Assembly: GCA_000702525.1 (NCBI GenBank) | Contig: JNIN01000001.1 | Coordinates: forward strand, 1,178,001 to 1,242,000 | Source: Lachnospiraceae bacterium AC2012 | GTDB taxonomy: Bacteria; Bacillota; Clostridia; Lachnospirales; Lachnospiraceae | Direction of reading: 5' to 3' | DNA: 64,000 nucleotides | Shown: positions 1 to 8,856 of the stretch, piece after piece | How the letters are laid out: every line of letters starts with the position of its first letter | Position numbering within the stretch: position 1 is the stretch's first letter | Program-made: the position numbers and the translations under genes | The notes under the pieces: generated by a model | Database searches by the model: none | What the model saw: the letters and a program-made list of their open reading frames with translations, nothing else | Told to the model about the DNA's origin: nothing

Positions 1-829
1 AGTTCTTGCTATACAGGTGACTGTTCAAGAACATCAAAAGTGTCATAGAGGATCGATTTGGATTACCACTACCATTTGTCAAAATCTGAGGTACATCGTA
101 CATCTGAAGACCACCGATCAAAGATGTAATCAGTACATATACTAAGATTGGTTTGATATTTGGCAATGTTACCTTGAAGAATACCTGTCTGTGATTTGCA
201 CCATCCAGTTCTGCAGCTTCAAATAAGGATGGGCTGATACCCATAACCGCTGCCATCAGCATGATGGTTGTATTACCAAACCACATTAAGAAATTCATAA
301 GTGCGATCAATGTTCTTGTCCATCCAACCGATGCAAAGAATCGAACCGGATGTTCCAGATCGATGGCACCAATCGTTGCTAAGAATCCATTGACAGGTCC
401 GATATCTGAAAACAGTGCAAAGAATAACATGGAAAATGCACTCGCCATGATTAAGTTTGGCATGTAGATAACAACCTTAAAGAACTGCTTGCCCTTGATT
501 TTAAGTCTCTGATCTGTGAACCAAGCTGCAAGTATCAAAGATACAACAATCTGTGGGATAAATCCTGCAATCCACAGAATGAATGTATTTTTCGCATATT
601 GTAAAAAATCTGATTGAAAAAGAGATTTATAATTTTCTAATCCAACGAAGTTTGGTCCGATAATCTTCAGACCACTTCTATAATATTCAAAAAAACTATA
701 ATAAATTGTTGAAGCAAGTGGTATTAACTGAAAGATAGCAAATGCCAGAAAGAATGGAAGAATGAATATATACCCCCATTTGGCATAGCTAACGGCTCCG
801 CCCTTACTTCTAATCTTTTTTCCTGACAT
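1..829 (-). CDS. Sugar ABC transporter permease, MsmF/UgpA type (3' end outside window)
   Basis: Inner-membrane subunit of a carbohydrate ABC importer. Reading from ATG at 829 (preceded by GAGGTTGAGG) gives a protein beginning MSGKKIRSKGGAVSYAKWGY, with several hydrophobic segments and a cytoplasmic EAA loop (EAAELDGANHRQVFFKVTLP) where the ATPase docks. The frame is still open at base 1, so about 276 codons are visible and only the C-terminal end is missing. It follows the solute-binding protein gene on the same strand with an 82-base gap and is probably cotranscribed with it and the LacI-type regulator. A second permease is expected just beyond the window edge. The ATPase is not in the window; such importers often share one MsmK-type ATPase. 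Substrate is inferred from context to be a cello- or other beta-linked oligosaccharide. Confidence 0.88.
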   Translation of the reverse strand, partial: MSGKKIRSKGGAVSYAKWGYIFILPFFLAFAIFQLIPLASTIYYSFFEYYRSGLKIIGPNFVGLENYKSLFQSDFLQYAKNTFILWIAGFIPQIVVSLILAAWFTDQRLKIKGKQFFKVVIYMPNLIMASAFSMLFFALFSDIGPVNGFLATIGAIDLEHPVRFFASVGWTRTLIALMNFLMWFGNTTIMLMAAVMGISPSLFEAAELDGANHRQVFFKVTLPNIKPILVYVLITSLIGGLQMYDVPQILTNGSGNPNRSSMTLLMFLNSHLYSKN

Positions 830-870
830 AGCCCTCAACCTCATTTCTTATATACAACCTTCTTAAATAT

Positions 871-900
871 TGTGGCACATGGGTTTCCCCACGTGCCACA
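871..900 (-). other. Intercistronic stem-loop between binding-protein and permease genes
   Basis: A 13-bp stem (TGTGGCACATGGG paired with CCCACGTGCCACA, one mismatch) closes a 4-base loop right after the binding-protein stop codon. On the minus strand it is followed by AATATTTAAG rather than a U-run, so it fits a 3' stabiliser or partial terminator better than a full terminator. Such hairpins commonly keep binding-protein mRNA above permease mRNA in ABC importer operons; that role is inferred. Confidence 0.7.
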
Positions 901-911
901 TTTCTTAATCA

Positions 912-2330
912 TTAATCTTCTGGCCAGTTAACCTTTGTAATTTCTGGATACTTCTCTGTGATTGTCTTTTCGAAGTTAGCCTTAGCTTCATCCATTGTTA
1001 CATTTCCATCAAAGTAATCCTTGAATGCCTTCTGAATAGATTCGTTACATCCCTGATCGTATGCACCAGCATTGCTCATATCAATCTTCTGAGCTGTCTC
1101 AGAGAAGAGTGCTACGTGGTTCTGTCCGCCTAAGAAATCGGAACCATAAGATTCATCATTTGCGATTTCTTCCATACCAGAAACAGTATTTGTGTAATCC
1201 TGGATATCCTGATTACGTGTCATAGATTCCATGATATCCTTGTCGCATGTAAGCTTCAGCATGATATCCTTGATTGTATCTACATCATCAGAACCTGCTG
1301 CACCACAGATCCATGTTCCACCCCAATAGTAAGGAGCTGGGCCTTCGCAAACTGCCCAATCGCCATATGCACCATTTCCAACAGCTGCTTCAGCATCTGG
1401 ATCTGCAAGAGAGTTGCCCATTAATGTGAAGTTGATACCCCATGTTGAATAGAAGAATCCGAATACATCTCCATCAGGACCCTGATCAGATGCCCAACCA
1501 TCAGACCAAAGAGAAGTCTTGTTGTTGTATCCGTTATCTGTGTATGTCTTTGTCTGCTCAACCCATCTCATGATTTCTGGATCAACATTTACTTCATTGT
1601 CAGTAACCCAAGGTGCTGACATGTTGTTAGAGAATGTACGATAAGAATCATCATATCCTGATAACATTCTGTAACCAGCATCATTTGCCTGCTTAGCAAC
1701 GGCATCGAACTTATCCCAGTCACTTAATGCGTTCTGTACTTCTGTAGGATCATCTGTTCCAAGCACTGCCTTAGCGATTGATCTACGATAAGCGAACAAA
1801 CCAGGTGTTGCCTGCCATGATGTACCCTTCTGAGCTCCGTTAGAATCTGTAACGATATCTCTTGTGTACTGATACTGATCAGAAAGATCGTCTTCTGTTA
1901 AACCAATATCATTTACTACGTCCAATGTGTAGTCCGAATCAACATACTTTAATGCGTAATCAGCTTCTACTAAGAAGATATCAATCTTGTCATTGTCATC
2001 TGCAGACTCCTGTGCAAGGAGTGCTTCATCCAACTTGTTCTGATAGTTGTTGTTCTGGTTCTCATTGATTGTCCACTTAACAACTGTTCCGTCATTCAAA
2101 GTAGTTGTTGACTTATCCTTAGCTACCTCTTTTACTTCTGGATAATAGTCATTAAATCTGCTCTGGAATTCATCATTCCAGCACCAGATGTTCAAGTAGT
2201 GCTCGTCACCTGAGCTAGAATTAGATGAACCTGAGCTACTTGATGAGTCGCTGCCACCACAGCCGACCATTGGTACTACCATTGCTGCTGCCATTGAAAC
2301 AGCTACAGCCTTTTTCATTAGACCCTTCAT
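912..2330 (-). CDS. Sugar ABC transporter substrate-binding lipoprotein
   Basis: Extracellular binding protein (472 aa) that delivers a carbohydrate to the permease. The N-terminus has a lipoprotein signal: a charged start, a hydrophobic stretch and a VGCGG lipobox near residue 24, then a Ser/Gly-rich linker. The remainder resembles family 1 (CUT1-type) carbohydrate-binding proteins, with Trp/Tyr-rich segments (GTWICGAAGSDDVDTIKDI, APYYWG) suited to stacking on sugar rings. The start at 2330 is supported by GGGAGG eleven bases upstream. It lies 65 bases after the LacI-type gene and before the permease, so the three form one unit. A cellobiose or cello-oligosaccharide substrate is inferred from the divergent cellobiose phosphorylase gene. 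Confidence 0.9.
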   Translation of the reverse strand: MKGLMKKAVAVSMAAAMVVPMVGCGGSDSSSSSGSSNSSSGDEHYLNIWCWNDEFQSRFNDYYPEVKEVAKDKSTTTLNDGTVVKWTINENQNNNYQNKLDEALLAQESADDNDKIDIFLVEADYALKYVDSDYTLDVVNDIGLTEDDLSDQYQYTRDIVTDSNGAQKGTSWQATPGLFAYRRSIAKAVLGTDDPTEVQNALSDWDKFDAVAKQANDAGYRMLSGYDDSYRTFSNNMSAPWVTDNEVNVDPEIMRWVEQTKTYTDNGYNNKTSLWSDGWASDQGPDGDVFGFFYSTWGINFTLMGNSLADPDAEAAVGNGAYGDWAVCEGPAPYYWGGTWICGAAGSDDVDTIKDIMLKLTCDKDIMESMTRNQDIQDYTNTVSGMEEIANDESYGSDFLGGQNHVALFSETAQKIDMSNAGAYDQGCNESIQKAFKDYFDGNVTMDEAKANFEKTITEKYPEITKVNWPED

Positions 2331-2395
2331 ACAAAATTACCTCCCAATTGTTGTACACTCGGGGCTTGGTAGAATTGAATTTGACGTTTCCTTCT

Positions 2396-3403
2396 TTAAA
2401 CGTCCCCTACCGAATGTCCCTCTAATAATTTACCATCAACCTCGATCTGCTCCGTCAAACTGGTCTTTGGATTTTCAATAATCTCCACAAGTTTTCTTGC
2501 CGACTGCCTGCCAATCTCTTCTGTATTCTGATAGTAAGTAGTTAGCTTAGGATGTATGACCTGTGAAATATTGACACCATCGTATCCAGTCACGCTGATA
2601 TCCTCGGGTACTTTGAGCCCTCGTTTCTCGAGGATTTGTCGTCCGCCGAGATAGGAATAATCATCGGGATACATAATCGCTGTCGGTGGATCCGGCAAAT
2701 TCAAGAGTTCCTCTGTGGCTCTAGCACTGTCATGCGTGTGATGATATCTTGCTTCTACAACATATTCATCCGGCACTTCAATTCCTGCCTCTTTCAATGC
2801 TCTGTAAAATCCAACCAGTCGCTTCTCTGTAACCGATGTACGTTCCCCGTGAATCAGTCCGATTTTCCGGTGACCGTGGTCAATTAGGTACTTAGTTAAC
2901 TGATATTGACCTTCAATATTGTCTGACATAATGGAACTATGATTATTGTAAACATAATCAATACTCACTGTCGGAATTTCTGAATCCACCAGATCTAAAA
3001 CTGCCTTTGATCTGAAGTCCACACTGGCGATCAAGACGCCGTCACATTTCCGATATCTCGTGTGTTCCAGGAAGGAAATGTTTCTTCCCCCGATGTTTTG
3101 ACTAATGAAAGTAACATCATATCCCAAACGTTCCAACTCATCTTTCGCACTATTTAATATGGCTGAAAAATACACGTGCGTCAGCCCGCATCGAGTATCA
3201 TCTACAAATAGCACTCCAATATTGTGGGAACTGTTGGTTTTTAATTGTCTCGCTGCTGCATTTGGCATGTAATGTAACTTATCTGCAGCTTTTAAAACTT
3301 TATCGATGGTCTCCTGGCTGATATCGGAATACCCATTCAGCGCTTTACTGACCGTTGCCGGAGAAACACCGCAAGCTCTTGATATGTCTTTAATCGTAAC
3401 CAT
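2396..3403 (-). CDS. LacI/GalR-family transcriptional regulator
   Basis: Sugar-responsive repressor of 335 aa. Residues 1-21 are a LacI helix-turn-helix (MVTIKDISRACGVSPATVSK), followed by the hinge-helix region (LHYMPNAAARQL) that inserts into the minor groove of palindromic operators. Residues about 60-330 are the periplasmic-binding-protein-like effector domain, with the PTAIMYPDDYSYLGGRQIL and ISVTGYDGVNIS segments typical of the family. The start at ATG 3403 has AAGGATGG upstream. It is the first gene of the minus-strand transport unit and is divergent from cellobiose phosphorylase. Palindromes in its own promoter (3554-3567 and 3586-3599) suggest autoregulation. The effector is unknown; cellobiose or a phosphorylysis product is plausible. 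Confidence 0.93.
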   Translation of the reverse strand: MVTIKDISRACGVSPATVSKALNGYSDISQETIDKVLKAADKLHYMPNAAARQLKTNSSHNIGVLFVDDTRCGLTHVYFSAILNSAKDELERLGYDVTFISQNIGGRNISFLEHTRYRKCDGVLIASVDFRSKAVLDLVDSEIPTVSIDYVYNNHSSIMSDNIEGQYQLTKYLIDHGHRKIGLIHGERTSVTEKRLVGFYRALKEAGIEVPDEYVVEARYHHTHDSARATEELLNLPDPPTAIMYPDDYSYLGGRQILEKRGLKVPEDISVTGYDGVNISQVIHPKLTTYYQNTEEIGRQSARKLVEIIENPKTSLTEQIEVDGKLLEGHSVGDV

Positions 3404-3553
3404 AAACGGCCATCCTTTCGACTTGATTTGCTTTAACGTTTCCGAACTACCAGTCTACCAGACTTTAGAAATTCTTTACAGAAATTTCGTACTCCTACGC
3501 TTCCCGCTTTAGAAATAGTTTAGAGAAATTTCCGTCTTTCGTCGAAACAAACC

Positions 3554-3599
3554 CGATAACGTTTTCGCAATTTCATTGTATGGCTCGAATACGTTTTCG
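3554..3599. promoter_or_regulatory. Pair of LacI-type operators in the regulator promoter
   Basis: Two near-palindromes centred on CG: CGATAACGTTTTCG at 3554-3567 and CGAATACGTTTTCG at 3586-3599, the usual form of a LacI-family operator. They start 32 bases apart, about three helical turns, so they face the same side of the helix. The first overlaps the predicted start site; the second sits between -35 and -10. Binding at either should block transcription. Confidence 0.7.
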
Positions 3600-3603
3600 T
3601 CAA
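3575..3603 (-). promoter_or_regulatory. Promoter of the lacI-type regulator/transport operon
   Basis: On the minus strand the -35 is TTGACG (3598-3603) and the -10 is TACAAT (3575-3580), separated by exactly 17 bases. Initiation is expected near 3568, about 165 bases upstream of the regulator start codon. Confidence 0.75.
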
Positions 3604-3678
3604 CTAGTCAAAGTGTCCAACTTTCGACAATGATTTTAGGATAATTTTACACAAAATAAGATTATTCGCCTTTTAATC

Positions 3679-3733
3679 TTGCAATTCCGTTTACTAAACC
3701 TATAATGAAATTAGACTTACGAAATCGTATTCG
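3679..3733 (+). promoter_or_regulatory. Promoter and candidate operator for cellobiose phosphorylase
   Basis: TTGCAA (3679-3684), a 16-base spacer and a perfect TATAAT (3701-3706) form a plus-strand promoter. Directly downstream, 3720-3733 reads CGAAATCGTATTCG, sharing the CGAA-centre CG-TTCG symmetry of the regulator's operators. The leader from there to the start codon (about 190 bases) carries further GAAACGTT-like half sites near 3763 and 3869. The divergent transporter and phosphorylase are therefore probably controlled together by the same repressor. Confidence 0.6.
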
Positions 3734-3901
3734 GAAATGGTTTTCACCTGTTTTCGGTAGTGGAAACGTTGCATTTCCAAGCTTTTCGAGAGTTTCGTAG
3801 TCACGAAATCTACTATAGATAGGGTTGAGGACGAAATCTCTATTTGTAGATTCGTGTACATACGATTGAAACGTTATTTTTTATGTTATTTGGAGGGATA
3901 T

Positions 3902-6406
3902 ATGAAATACGGATTCTTCGACGATTCTAATAAGGAATACGTCATCACCACTCCGGAAACTCCGCTCCCATGGATTAACTACCTGGGATCGAATGAATTT
4001 TTCGGACTATTCTCTAACACTGCAGGTGGATATAACTTCTATAAAGATGCGAAGCTTCTCCGCCTGACCAGATATCGTTATAACAATTGTCCATATGATA
4101 GTAATGGTAGATATTACTATATTAAAGATGGTGACACTGTCTGGAACATCGGCTGGCAGCCAACACAGACACCGCTCGACTCCTATGAATGTCGTCACGG
4201 TATGGGCTACAGCAAGATCACAAGCTCCAAAAATGGGCTCGAAGCTTCGATTCTCGCGTTCGTACCCGTTTCCGACAACTGTGAAATCAACCAGATTACT
4301 ATTACAAATAACAGCGGTATGTTAAAGGACATCGACCTCTTTAGCTACATCGAATTCTGTCTTTGGAATGCCGATGATGACTCCACGAACTTCCAGCGAA
4401 ACTTCTCCACTGGCGAAGTCGAAGTTGTGGGCAGTACCATTTATCATAAGACCGAATACAGAGAGCGCCGAAACCACTACGCTATTTTCCATGTTAATAA
4501 AGAAATCGAAGGTTTTGATACGGACCGCGCAAGCTTCACCGGCTTCTATCATGGTCCGCAGAATCCGGATGCAGTCCTTGCCGGACATTGCACCAATTCC
4601 GTAGCACACGGCTGGTCTCCAATCGGCGCCCATCACTTAAAGGTTCGCCTGAATCCTGGTACGTCGACAACATTCGTCTTCCTGATTGGCTATTGCGAAA
4701 ATCCGGTGGATCAGAAATTCGTCGCTCCAAATGTCATCAACAAGGCTCCGGCTGAGAAACTGATTTCAGCCTATGCAAGCGATGCACAAGTCGAAGCTGC
4801 CTTCAACGAGCTCCGCGAGCATTGGAACAAGCTTCTGTCGGTTTATACTGCAGAAACTGGAAATGAACAGCTGGATCGTTCGGTCAACATCTGGAACCAG
4901 TACCAGTGCATGGTCACCTTTAATATGAGCCGTTCCGCAAGTTATTATGAAAGCGGTATGGGTCGAGGCATGGGATTCCGTGACAGTTCACAGGATCTTC
5001 TCGGATTTGTACATCTGATTCCTTCTCGTGCAAGAGAACGAATCCTCGACATTGCCAATACGCAGTTTGCCGACGGTTCCGCTTATCATCAGTATCAGCC
5101 ACTTACCAAGACTGGTAACCTCGGTGTCGGCTCCGGTTTCAACGATGATCCCCTTTGGCTCATTGCAGGAACCAGCGCTTATATTCGCGAAACTGGAGAT
5201 TTCTCCATTCTTGATGAAATGTGTGATTTCGACAACGGTCGCGGCAACGAGCCTGCTGCACCTCTGATGGAACACCTGCGTAGGAGTTTCCATTATACCG
5301 TTACGCACAAGGGTCCGCACAACCTCCCATTGATTGGTCGTGCCGACTGGAACGACTGCTTGAATCTGAATTGTTTCTCTGAGACACCTGGCGAGAGTTT
5401 CCAGATTACCGGCCCTAGCGAAGGCCCCGTTGCAGAATCTGTATTTATCGCCGGTATGTTCGTAAAATATGGCAAGGAATACGCTGACATCTGCCGTCAC
5501 ATCGGCTTAGATGATGAAGCTAAAGAAGTAGAAAAAGAAGTAGCGATTATGACCGAAGCCGTAGAAACTGCCGGCTGGGACGGACATTGGTTTATCCGTG
5601 CCTTTGATGCAAATTCCAATCCGGTTGGTTCTCATGTTTGCGAAGAGGGACAGATCTATATCGAACCGCAGGGCATGTGTATCATGGGCGGCATCGGTGT
5701 CGAAGATGGAAAAGCCTTGGAAGCTTTGAAATCTGTAGAAGAAAAGCTGGATACCAAGTTTGGTATCATGCTGCATCAGCCAGCTTATACTAGATATCAT
5801 GTGGAGCTTGGAGAAATCTCCTCCTACCCTCCTGGATATAAAGAAAACGCCGGTATCTTCTGCCATAACAATCCTTGGATTGCCTGTGCAGAAACCGTCG
5901 TTGGACATGGCGACAGAGCCTTCGAAGTTTACCGTAAGACAAATCCGGTATTCCTCGAAGACATCGGTGAAATTCACCGCACAGAGCCATATGCATACTG
6001 CCAGATGGTTGCCGGCAAGGACGCGCCTACCCACGGGGAAGGCAAGAACAGCTGGTTAACCGGAACCGCAGCATGGACATTTGCAACCATTAGTCAGAAC
6101 ATCCTGGGTATCAAACCAACCCTGGGCGGACTGATGATTGACCCTTGCATCCCAAGCCATGTAGATGGCTACCGCGTAAATCGAACCTACCGCGGTGTCA
6201 CCTACCATATCGAAGTGAAAAATCCGACTCACGTAGAGAAGGGCGTCAAGTCCATCACGGTGGACGGCGTAGATGTTGCAAAGCTTGCTGGCTCCAGCTC
6301 CGGCGTAGGTACCGCAACATCGAATGGCGCCCAGATGCAGGGACAAATAATTCCAGCAACTGCCATCACTTCAAAAGAAGTGAATGTCGTTGTTGAAATG
6401 GGCTAG
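3902..6406 (+). CDS. Cellobiose phosphorylase-type GH94 glycoside phosphorylase
   Basis: Cytosolic enzyme (834 aa) that splits a beta-linked glucose disaccharide with phosphate, giving alpha-glucose 1-phosphate and glucose. The N-terminus ([20 protein letters not shown] and the LTRYRYNN segment) matches the typical cellobiose phosphorylase opening. [10 protein letters not shown], with Asp482 in the DWND motif, holds the catalytic acid; the C-terminal [20 protein letters not shown] stretch is also typical of the family. The start is ATG 3902 because GGAGGG precedes it; the frame is open further upstream to 3854 without a ribosome site. There is no signal peptide, so the disaccharide must be imported first, which fits the divergent ABC importer. 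Cellodextrin or laminaribiose specificity cannot be excluded. Confidence 0.9.
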   Translation: MKYGFFDDSNKEYVITTPETPLPWINYLGSNEFFGLFSNTAGGYNFYKDAKLLRLTRYRYNNCPYDSNGRYYYIKDGDTVWNIGWQPTQTPLDSYECRHGMGYSKITSSKNGLEASILAFVPVSDNCEINQITITNNSGMLKDIDLFSYIEFCLWNADDDSTNFQRNFSTGEVEVVGSTIYHKTEYRERRNHYAIFHVNKEIEGFDTDRASFTGFYHGPQNPDAVLAGHCTNSVAHGWSPIGAHHLKVRLNPGTSTTFVFLIGYCENPVDQKFVAPNVINKAPAEKLISAYASDAQVEAAFNELREHWNKLLSVYTAETGNEQLDRSVNIWNQYQCMVTFNMSRSASYYESGMGRGMGFRDSSQDLLGFVHLIPSRARERILDIANTQFADGSAYHQYQPLTKTGNLGVGSGFNDDPLWLIAGTSAYIRETGDFSILDEMCDFDNGRGNEPAAPLMEHLRRSFHYTVTHKGPHNLPLIGRADWNDCLNLNCFSETPGESFQITGPSEGPVAESVFIAGMFVKYGKEYADICRHIGLDDEAKEVEKEVAIMTEAVETAGWDGHWFIRAFDANSNPVGSHVCEEGQIYIEPQGMCIMGGIGVEDGKALEALKSVEEKLDTKFGIMLHQPAYTRYHVELGEISSYPPGYKENAGIFCHNNPWIACAETVVGHGDRAFEVYRKTNPVFLEDIGEIHRTEPYAYCQMVAGKDAPTHGEGKNSWLTGTAAWTFATISQNILGIKPTLGGLMIDPCIPSHVDGYRVNRTYRGVTYHIEVKNPTHVEKGVKSITVDGVDVAKLAGSSSGVGTATSNGAQMQGQIIPATAITSKEVNVVVEMG

Positions 6407-6450
6407 TGACTAGATAAGGGATCGACTAAAAGACCCTCCTTATTGGAACA

Positions 6451-6485
6451 GAGCCGGTGCATGGAACCCCTCATGCACCGGCTCT
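6451..6485 (+). terminator. Rho-independent terminator of the GH94 gene
   Basis: A 13-bp perfect stem (GAGCCGGTGCATG / CATGCACCGGCTC) with an 8-base loop, followed by TTATTATTTGTTT. It begins 45 bases after the GH94 stop codon. Confidence 0.9.
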
Positions 6486-6526
6486 TATTATTTGTTTGAT
6501 GGCTGTTTTATCTTTTCTTTACTTCC

Positions 6527-6846
6527 CGGGCATATTTTGTGAACTCTTCTTTATCTCCACCATAGTCGGAAGTTTATTTGGGCATATAGCAGTTTTTTCA
6601 TATCCCCTCCACCATATGCATTTTGGGATTTGGGCATATAAGCTTGTTTCTGTTTTCCCTCCACCATGTGCCCTCTTTTATTTTGGAAATATATCCACTT
6701 TTTTAATTTGCCTCCACCATCTTTGGGCATATAGCGCCCCTAACAAATTTTCTCCACCATCCGGTTGGGTATATATGAAATATTTGTTGCGCCTCCACCA
6801 TGTCCCATGGTGGAGCGCTAACACTTTTCGCCTTATATGCCCAAAT
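6527..6846. repeat. Paired-motif array, copy 1
   Basis: About 320 bases repeated with few mismatches and no indel 393 bases downstream. Inside, a two-part unit recurs: motif A (GGGCATATA or a close variant) and motif B (CTCCACCAT), whose starts are 27 bases apart. Forward A starts: 6528, 6580, 6632, 6685 (degenerate, GGAAATATA), 6725, 6767. Forward B starts: 6555, 6607, 6659, 6712, 6752, 6793. One inverted unit ends the copy (ATGGTGGAG at 6807-6815, TATATGCCC at 6834-6842). The intervening 18 bases are variable and AT-rich. The unit-to-unit step is 52, 52, 53, 40 and 42 bases. An open frame crosses the array but its step is not a multiple of three, so conservation is at DNA level. Function unknown. 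Confidence 0.9.
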
Positions 6847-6919
6847 CCAGAAATATTAGAAAACAAGTATGGTGGAGGACAATCAAAAAACTGGCTCTAT
6901 ACCCAAACTTGCTTTTGTT

Positions 6920-7239
6920 CGGGCATATTTTGTGAACTCTACTTTATCTCCACCATAGTCGCAGGTTCCTTTGGGCATATAGCAGTTTTTTCATATCCCC
7001 TCCACCATATGAATTTTGGAATTTGGGCATATAAGCTTGTTTCTGTTTTCCCTCCACCATGTGCCCTCTTTTATTTTGGAAATATATCCACTTTTTTAAT
7101 TTGCCTCCACCATCTTTGGGCATATAGCGCCCCTAACAATTTTTCTCCACCATCTGGTTGGGTATATATGAAATATTTGTTGCGCCTCCACCATGTCCCA
7201 TGGTGGAGCGCTAACACTTTCTACTCTATATGCCCAAAT
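6920..7239. repeat. Paired-motif array, copy 2
   Basis: Near-identical second copy of 6527-6846, offset by 393 bases throughout, with the same six forward A-B units and one inverted unit (ATGGTGGAG near 7200, TATATGCCC near 7227). Between the copies one more inverted unit lies at 6869-6904 (ATGGTGGAG, then TATACCC), again with the 27-base A-B distance, which gives 15 units in all. Substitutions between copies fall mainly in spacer bases. The array lies between the GH94 terminator and the AI-2E gene terminator, so it is probably not part of either transcript. Confidence 0.88.
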
Positions 7240-7308
7240 TCAAAGATTTCAAAACCAAAATCTCCCTTGAGCGGCAGCTCTACTATGCATCTCTGGCTTG
7301 ATTACCTC

Positions 7309-7387
7309 TTCATCATGGAGCGAGCCAGCTGTCAAGGATGCTTCGCACCGCAACGCGGCTCGTCCTTGACAGCTGGCTCGCCCATGA
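7309..7387. repeat. Long inverted repeat (cruciform/hairpin)
   Basis: Arms at 7321-7338 and 7363-7380 are an 18-bp perfect inverted repeat (CGAGCCAGCTGTCAAGGA), with a 24-base GC-rich loop. Pairing extends outward with a small bulge through ATCATGG/CATGAT. There is no T-run on either side, so it is not a simple terminator. It lies 70 bases after the paired-motif array and may be one end of the same element. Confidence 0.75.
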
Positions 7388-7473
7388 TACCCTCCTATTC
7401 AAGCAGAGATTCCATTCCCATAACTAAACTATCTTCTTCCCATTACCACACTTCTTTTCCCCATAAAAAAGCG

Positions 7474-7520
7474 AAAAAAAGAGGCAGTTCTAAGCTCTAT
7501 AAGCACTCAAAGCCACCTCT
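7474..7520 (-). terminator. Terminator downstream of the AI-2E family permease gene
   Basis: On the minus strand an imperfect stem closed by AGAGG/CCTCT is followed by TTTTTTTCGC. It starts about 35 bases after the stop codon of the gene ending at 7556. Confidence 0.65.
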
Positions 7521-7555
7521 TCCTATATAACACGACATTCAAATCACCGCTCTCC

Positions 7556-8785
7556 TCATTTTGAAGCGGCATTCTGATTCTCTTTCAGATCCGTATCCCT
7601 ATCCTCCTCTTCCGAATCTGCGTCCGTACCATTCCGCTCTTCTTTCGGAGCGGCGCTCGCGCCGTAACGCTTCTCTTTTAATTCCTCAATCTTATACAAG
7701 AAATAATTCTTATAAGTGAAATCTAAAATCGCAACCGCAGGAATCGCAAACAAGATTCCAACTACGCCAAACATACGGCCCCCCACAATGATTCCAATCA
7801 GAATCCAAAGTCCAGACACGCCGAAACTCTCACCGAAGAGCTTTGGCTTCAGGATATAGCCGTCGAATGTCTGTAGAATGACAGTAAAGATAAGAAATGC
7901 CAGGGCGTACCATGGCTTTACTAAGAGCAAAATAAATGCGCCAAGTATAGCTCCGACCAATGGGCCGAACGTTGGCGCAAGGTTTGTCACACCAACAATC
8001 ATCGATACGAGAACCGCATACTTCATTCCGCAAATCGCCATAAAAATGGCATTCACAATACCTACAATCAAAGCATCAATCAAACTAAAGGCAATATAGC
8101 GAACCAGAATCTGATCACACTTATGCCAAAATTCAGCAGAACTACGGTAAGCCTTATCCGTAAGAAGCGCCTTCATCAAACGCTTAAAACCCATCTTCAA
8201 TCGCTTCGCATCAATCAGGAAATAAATCGACAAAATAATACCAAGTACAATATTCACTACGCCTGATCCAATATCCTTCGACGTATTAATCACGCCCGAA
8301 GCATCTTCCGGAACCAGTTTCTCCAACTGATCCAGCATAGAATCACTCGAATTTACAAAGGAGCTAATATCGATATTCATGCCAGATGCATTATCACTCA
8401 GTTCCTTCAAGTAATTCTGCAGGCTTACGATATAGTCGCCCATATTGCTCACAAAAGTCATGGCGCTATTAGCAAGCTGTGGAATCATATTTCCAAGCAA
8501 AACGCCTAGAAATGCAAAGATTCCGGCTACGGACAATATCACCGACAGATTTCGACGTAGGATTTCGCCCTTCACCTTGAAGAAGACCTTCTTCTCCACC
8601 AGAACCACCAAGGGATTCAAACAATAGGCAAAAACCAGTCCTAGGAATACTGGAAATACAAACCCTCCAATCACTCCTAAGAATTCAAAAAACGCTCCAA
8701 TATTTGATATTAAAAAGTATAAAATTACTGCCGAACAGGTGGCAATTGTATATGGCACCCATCGATCACTCGAAAACTTCTTCAT
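7556..8785 (-). CDS. AI-2E family transporter (PerM/YdgG/TqsA superfamily)
   Basis: Integral membrane protein of 409 aa. The N-terminal hydrophobic pair, a long soluble segment around residues 100-165 (YIVSLQNYLKEL, then the Ser/Asp-rich NSSDSMLDQLEKLVPEDASG) and the C-terminal block with GVTNLAPTFGPLVGAILGA and LKPKLFGESFGVSGLWILI are the usual pattern of this superfamily. The start is ATG 8785 with AGAGG upstream; an in-frame TTG at 8812 is less likely. The C-terminal tail is highly charged. Members are variously tied to AI-2 export, Na+/H+ exchange or unknown cargo, so the substrate is not assigned. It follows the MATE gene after a 71-base gap and could be the last gene of that unit. Confidence 0.88.
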   Translation of the reverse strand: MKKFSSDRWVPYTIATCSAVILYFLISNIGAFFEFLGVIGGFVFPVFLGLVFAYCLNPLVVLVEKKVFFKVKGEILRRNLSVILSVAGIFAFLGVLLGNMIPQLANSAMTFVSNMGDYIVSLQNYLKELSDNASGMNIDISSFVNSSDSMLDQLEKLVPEDASGVINTSKDIGSGVVNIVLGIILSIYFLIDAKRLKMGFKRLMKALLTDKAYRSSAEFWHKCDQILVRYIAFSLIDALIVGIVNAIFMAICGMKYAVLVSMIVGVTNLAPTFGPLVGAILGAFILLLVKPWYALAFLIFTVILQTFDGYILKPKLFGESFGVSGLWILIGIIVGGRMFGVVGILFAIPAVAILDFTYKNYFLYKIEELKEKRYGASAAPKEERNGTDADSEEEDRDTDLKENQNAASK

Positions 8786-8856
8786 ACTATAACCTCTAAC
8801 TTCCGTCTTCAAAAACTTCCATCTTCCTCAAGTATAGGTCACTTCCCAATCCTCTG

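Noticed and set aside
870-900. Full transcription terminator between the binding protein and permease genes
   Set aside because: No U-run follows the stem on the minus strand and the permease needs transcription from upstream.
6527-7239. CRISPR array
   Set aside because: The conserved blocks are only 9 bases, the distances between them vary, some units are inverted and no cas genes are nearby.
6457-7530. Open frame of 357 codons across the paired-motif array
   Set aside because: It has no ribosome site, no recognisable domain, and its repeats arise from a DNA period of 52, 53, 40 and 42 bases that is not divisible by three. It begins inside the GH94 terminator.
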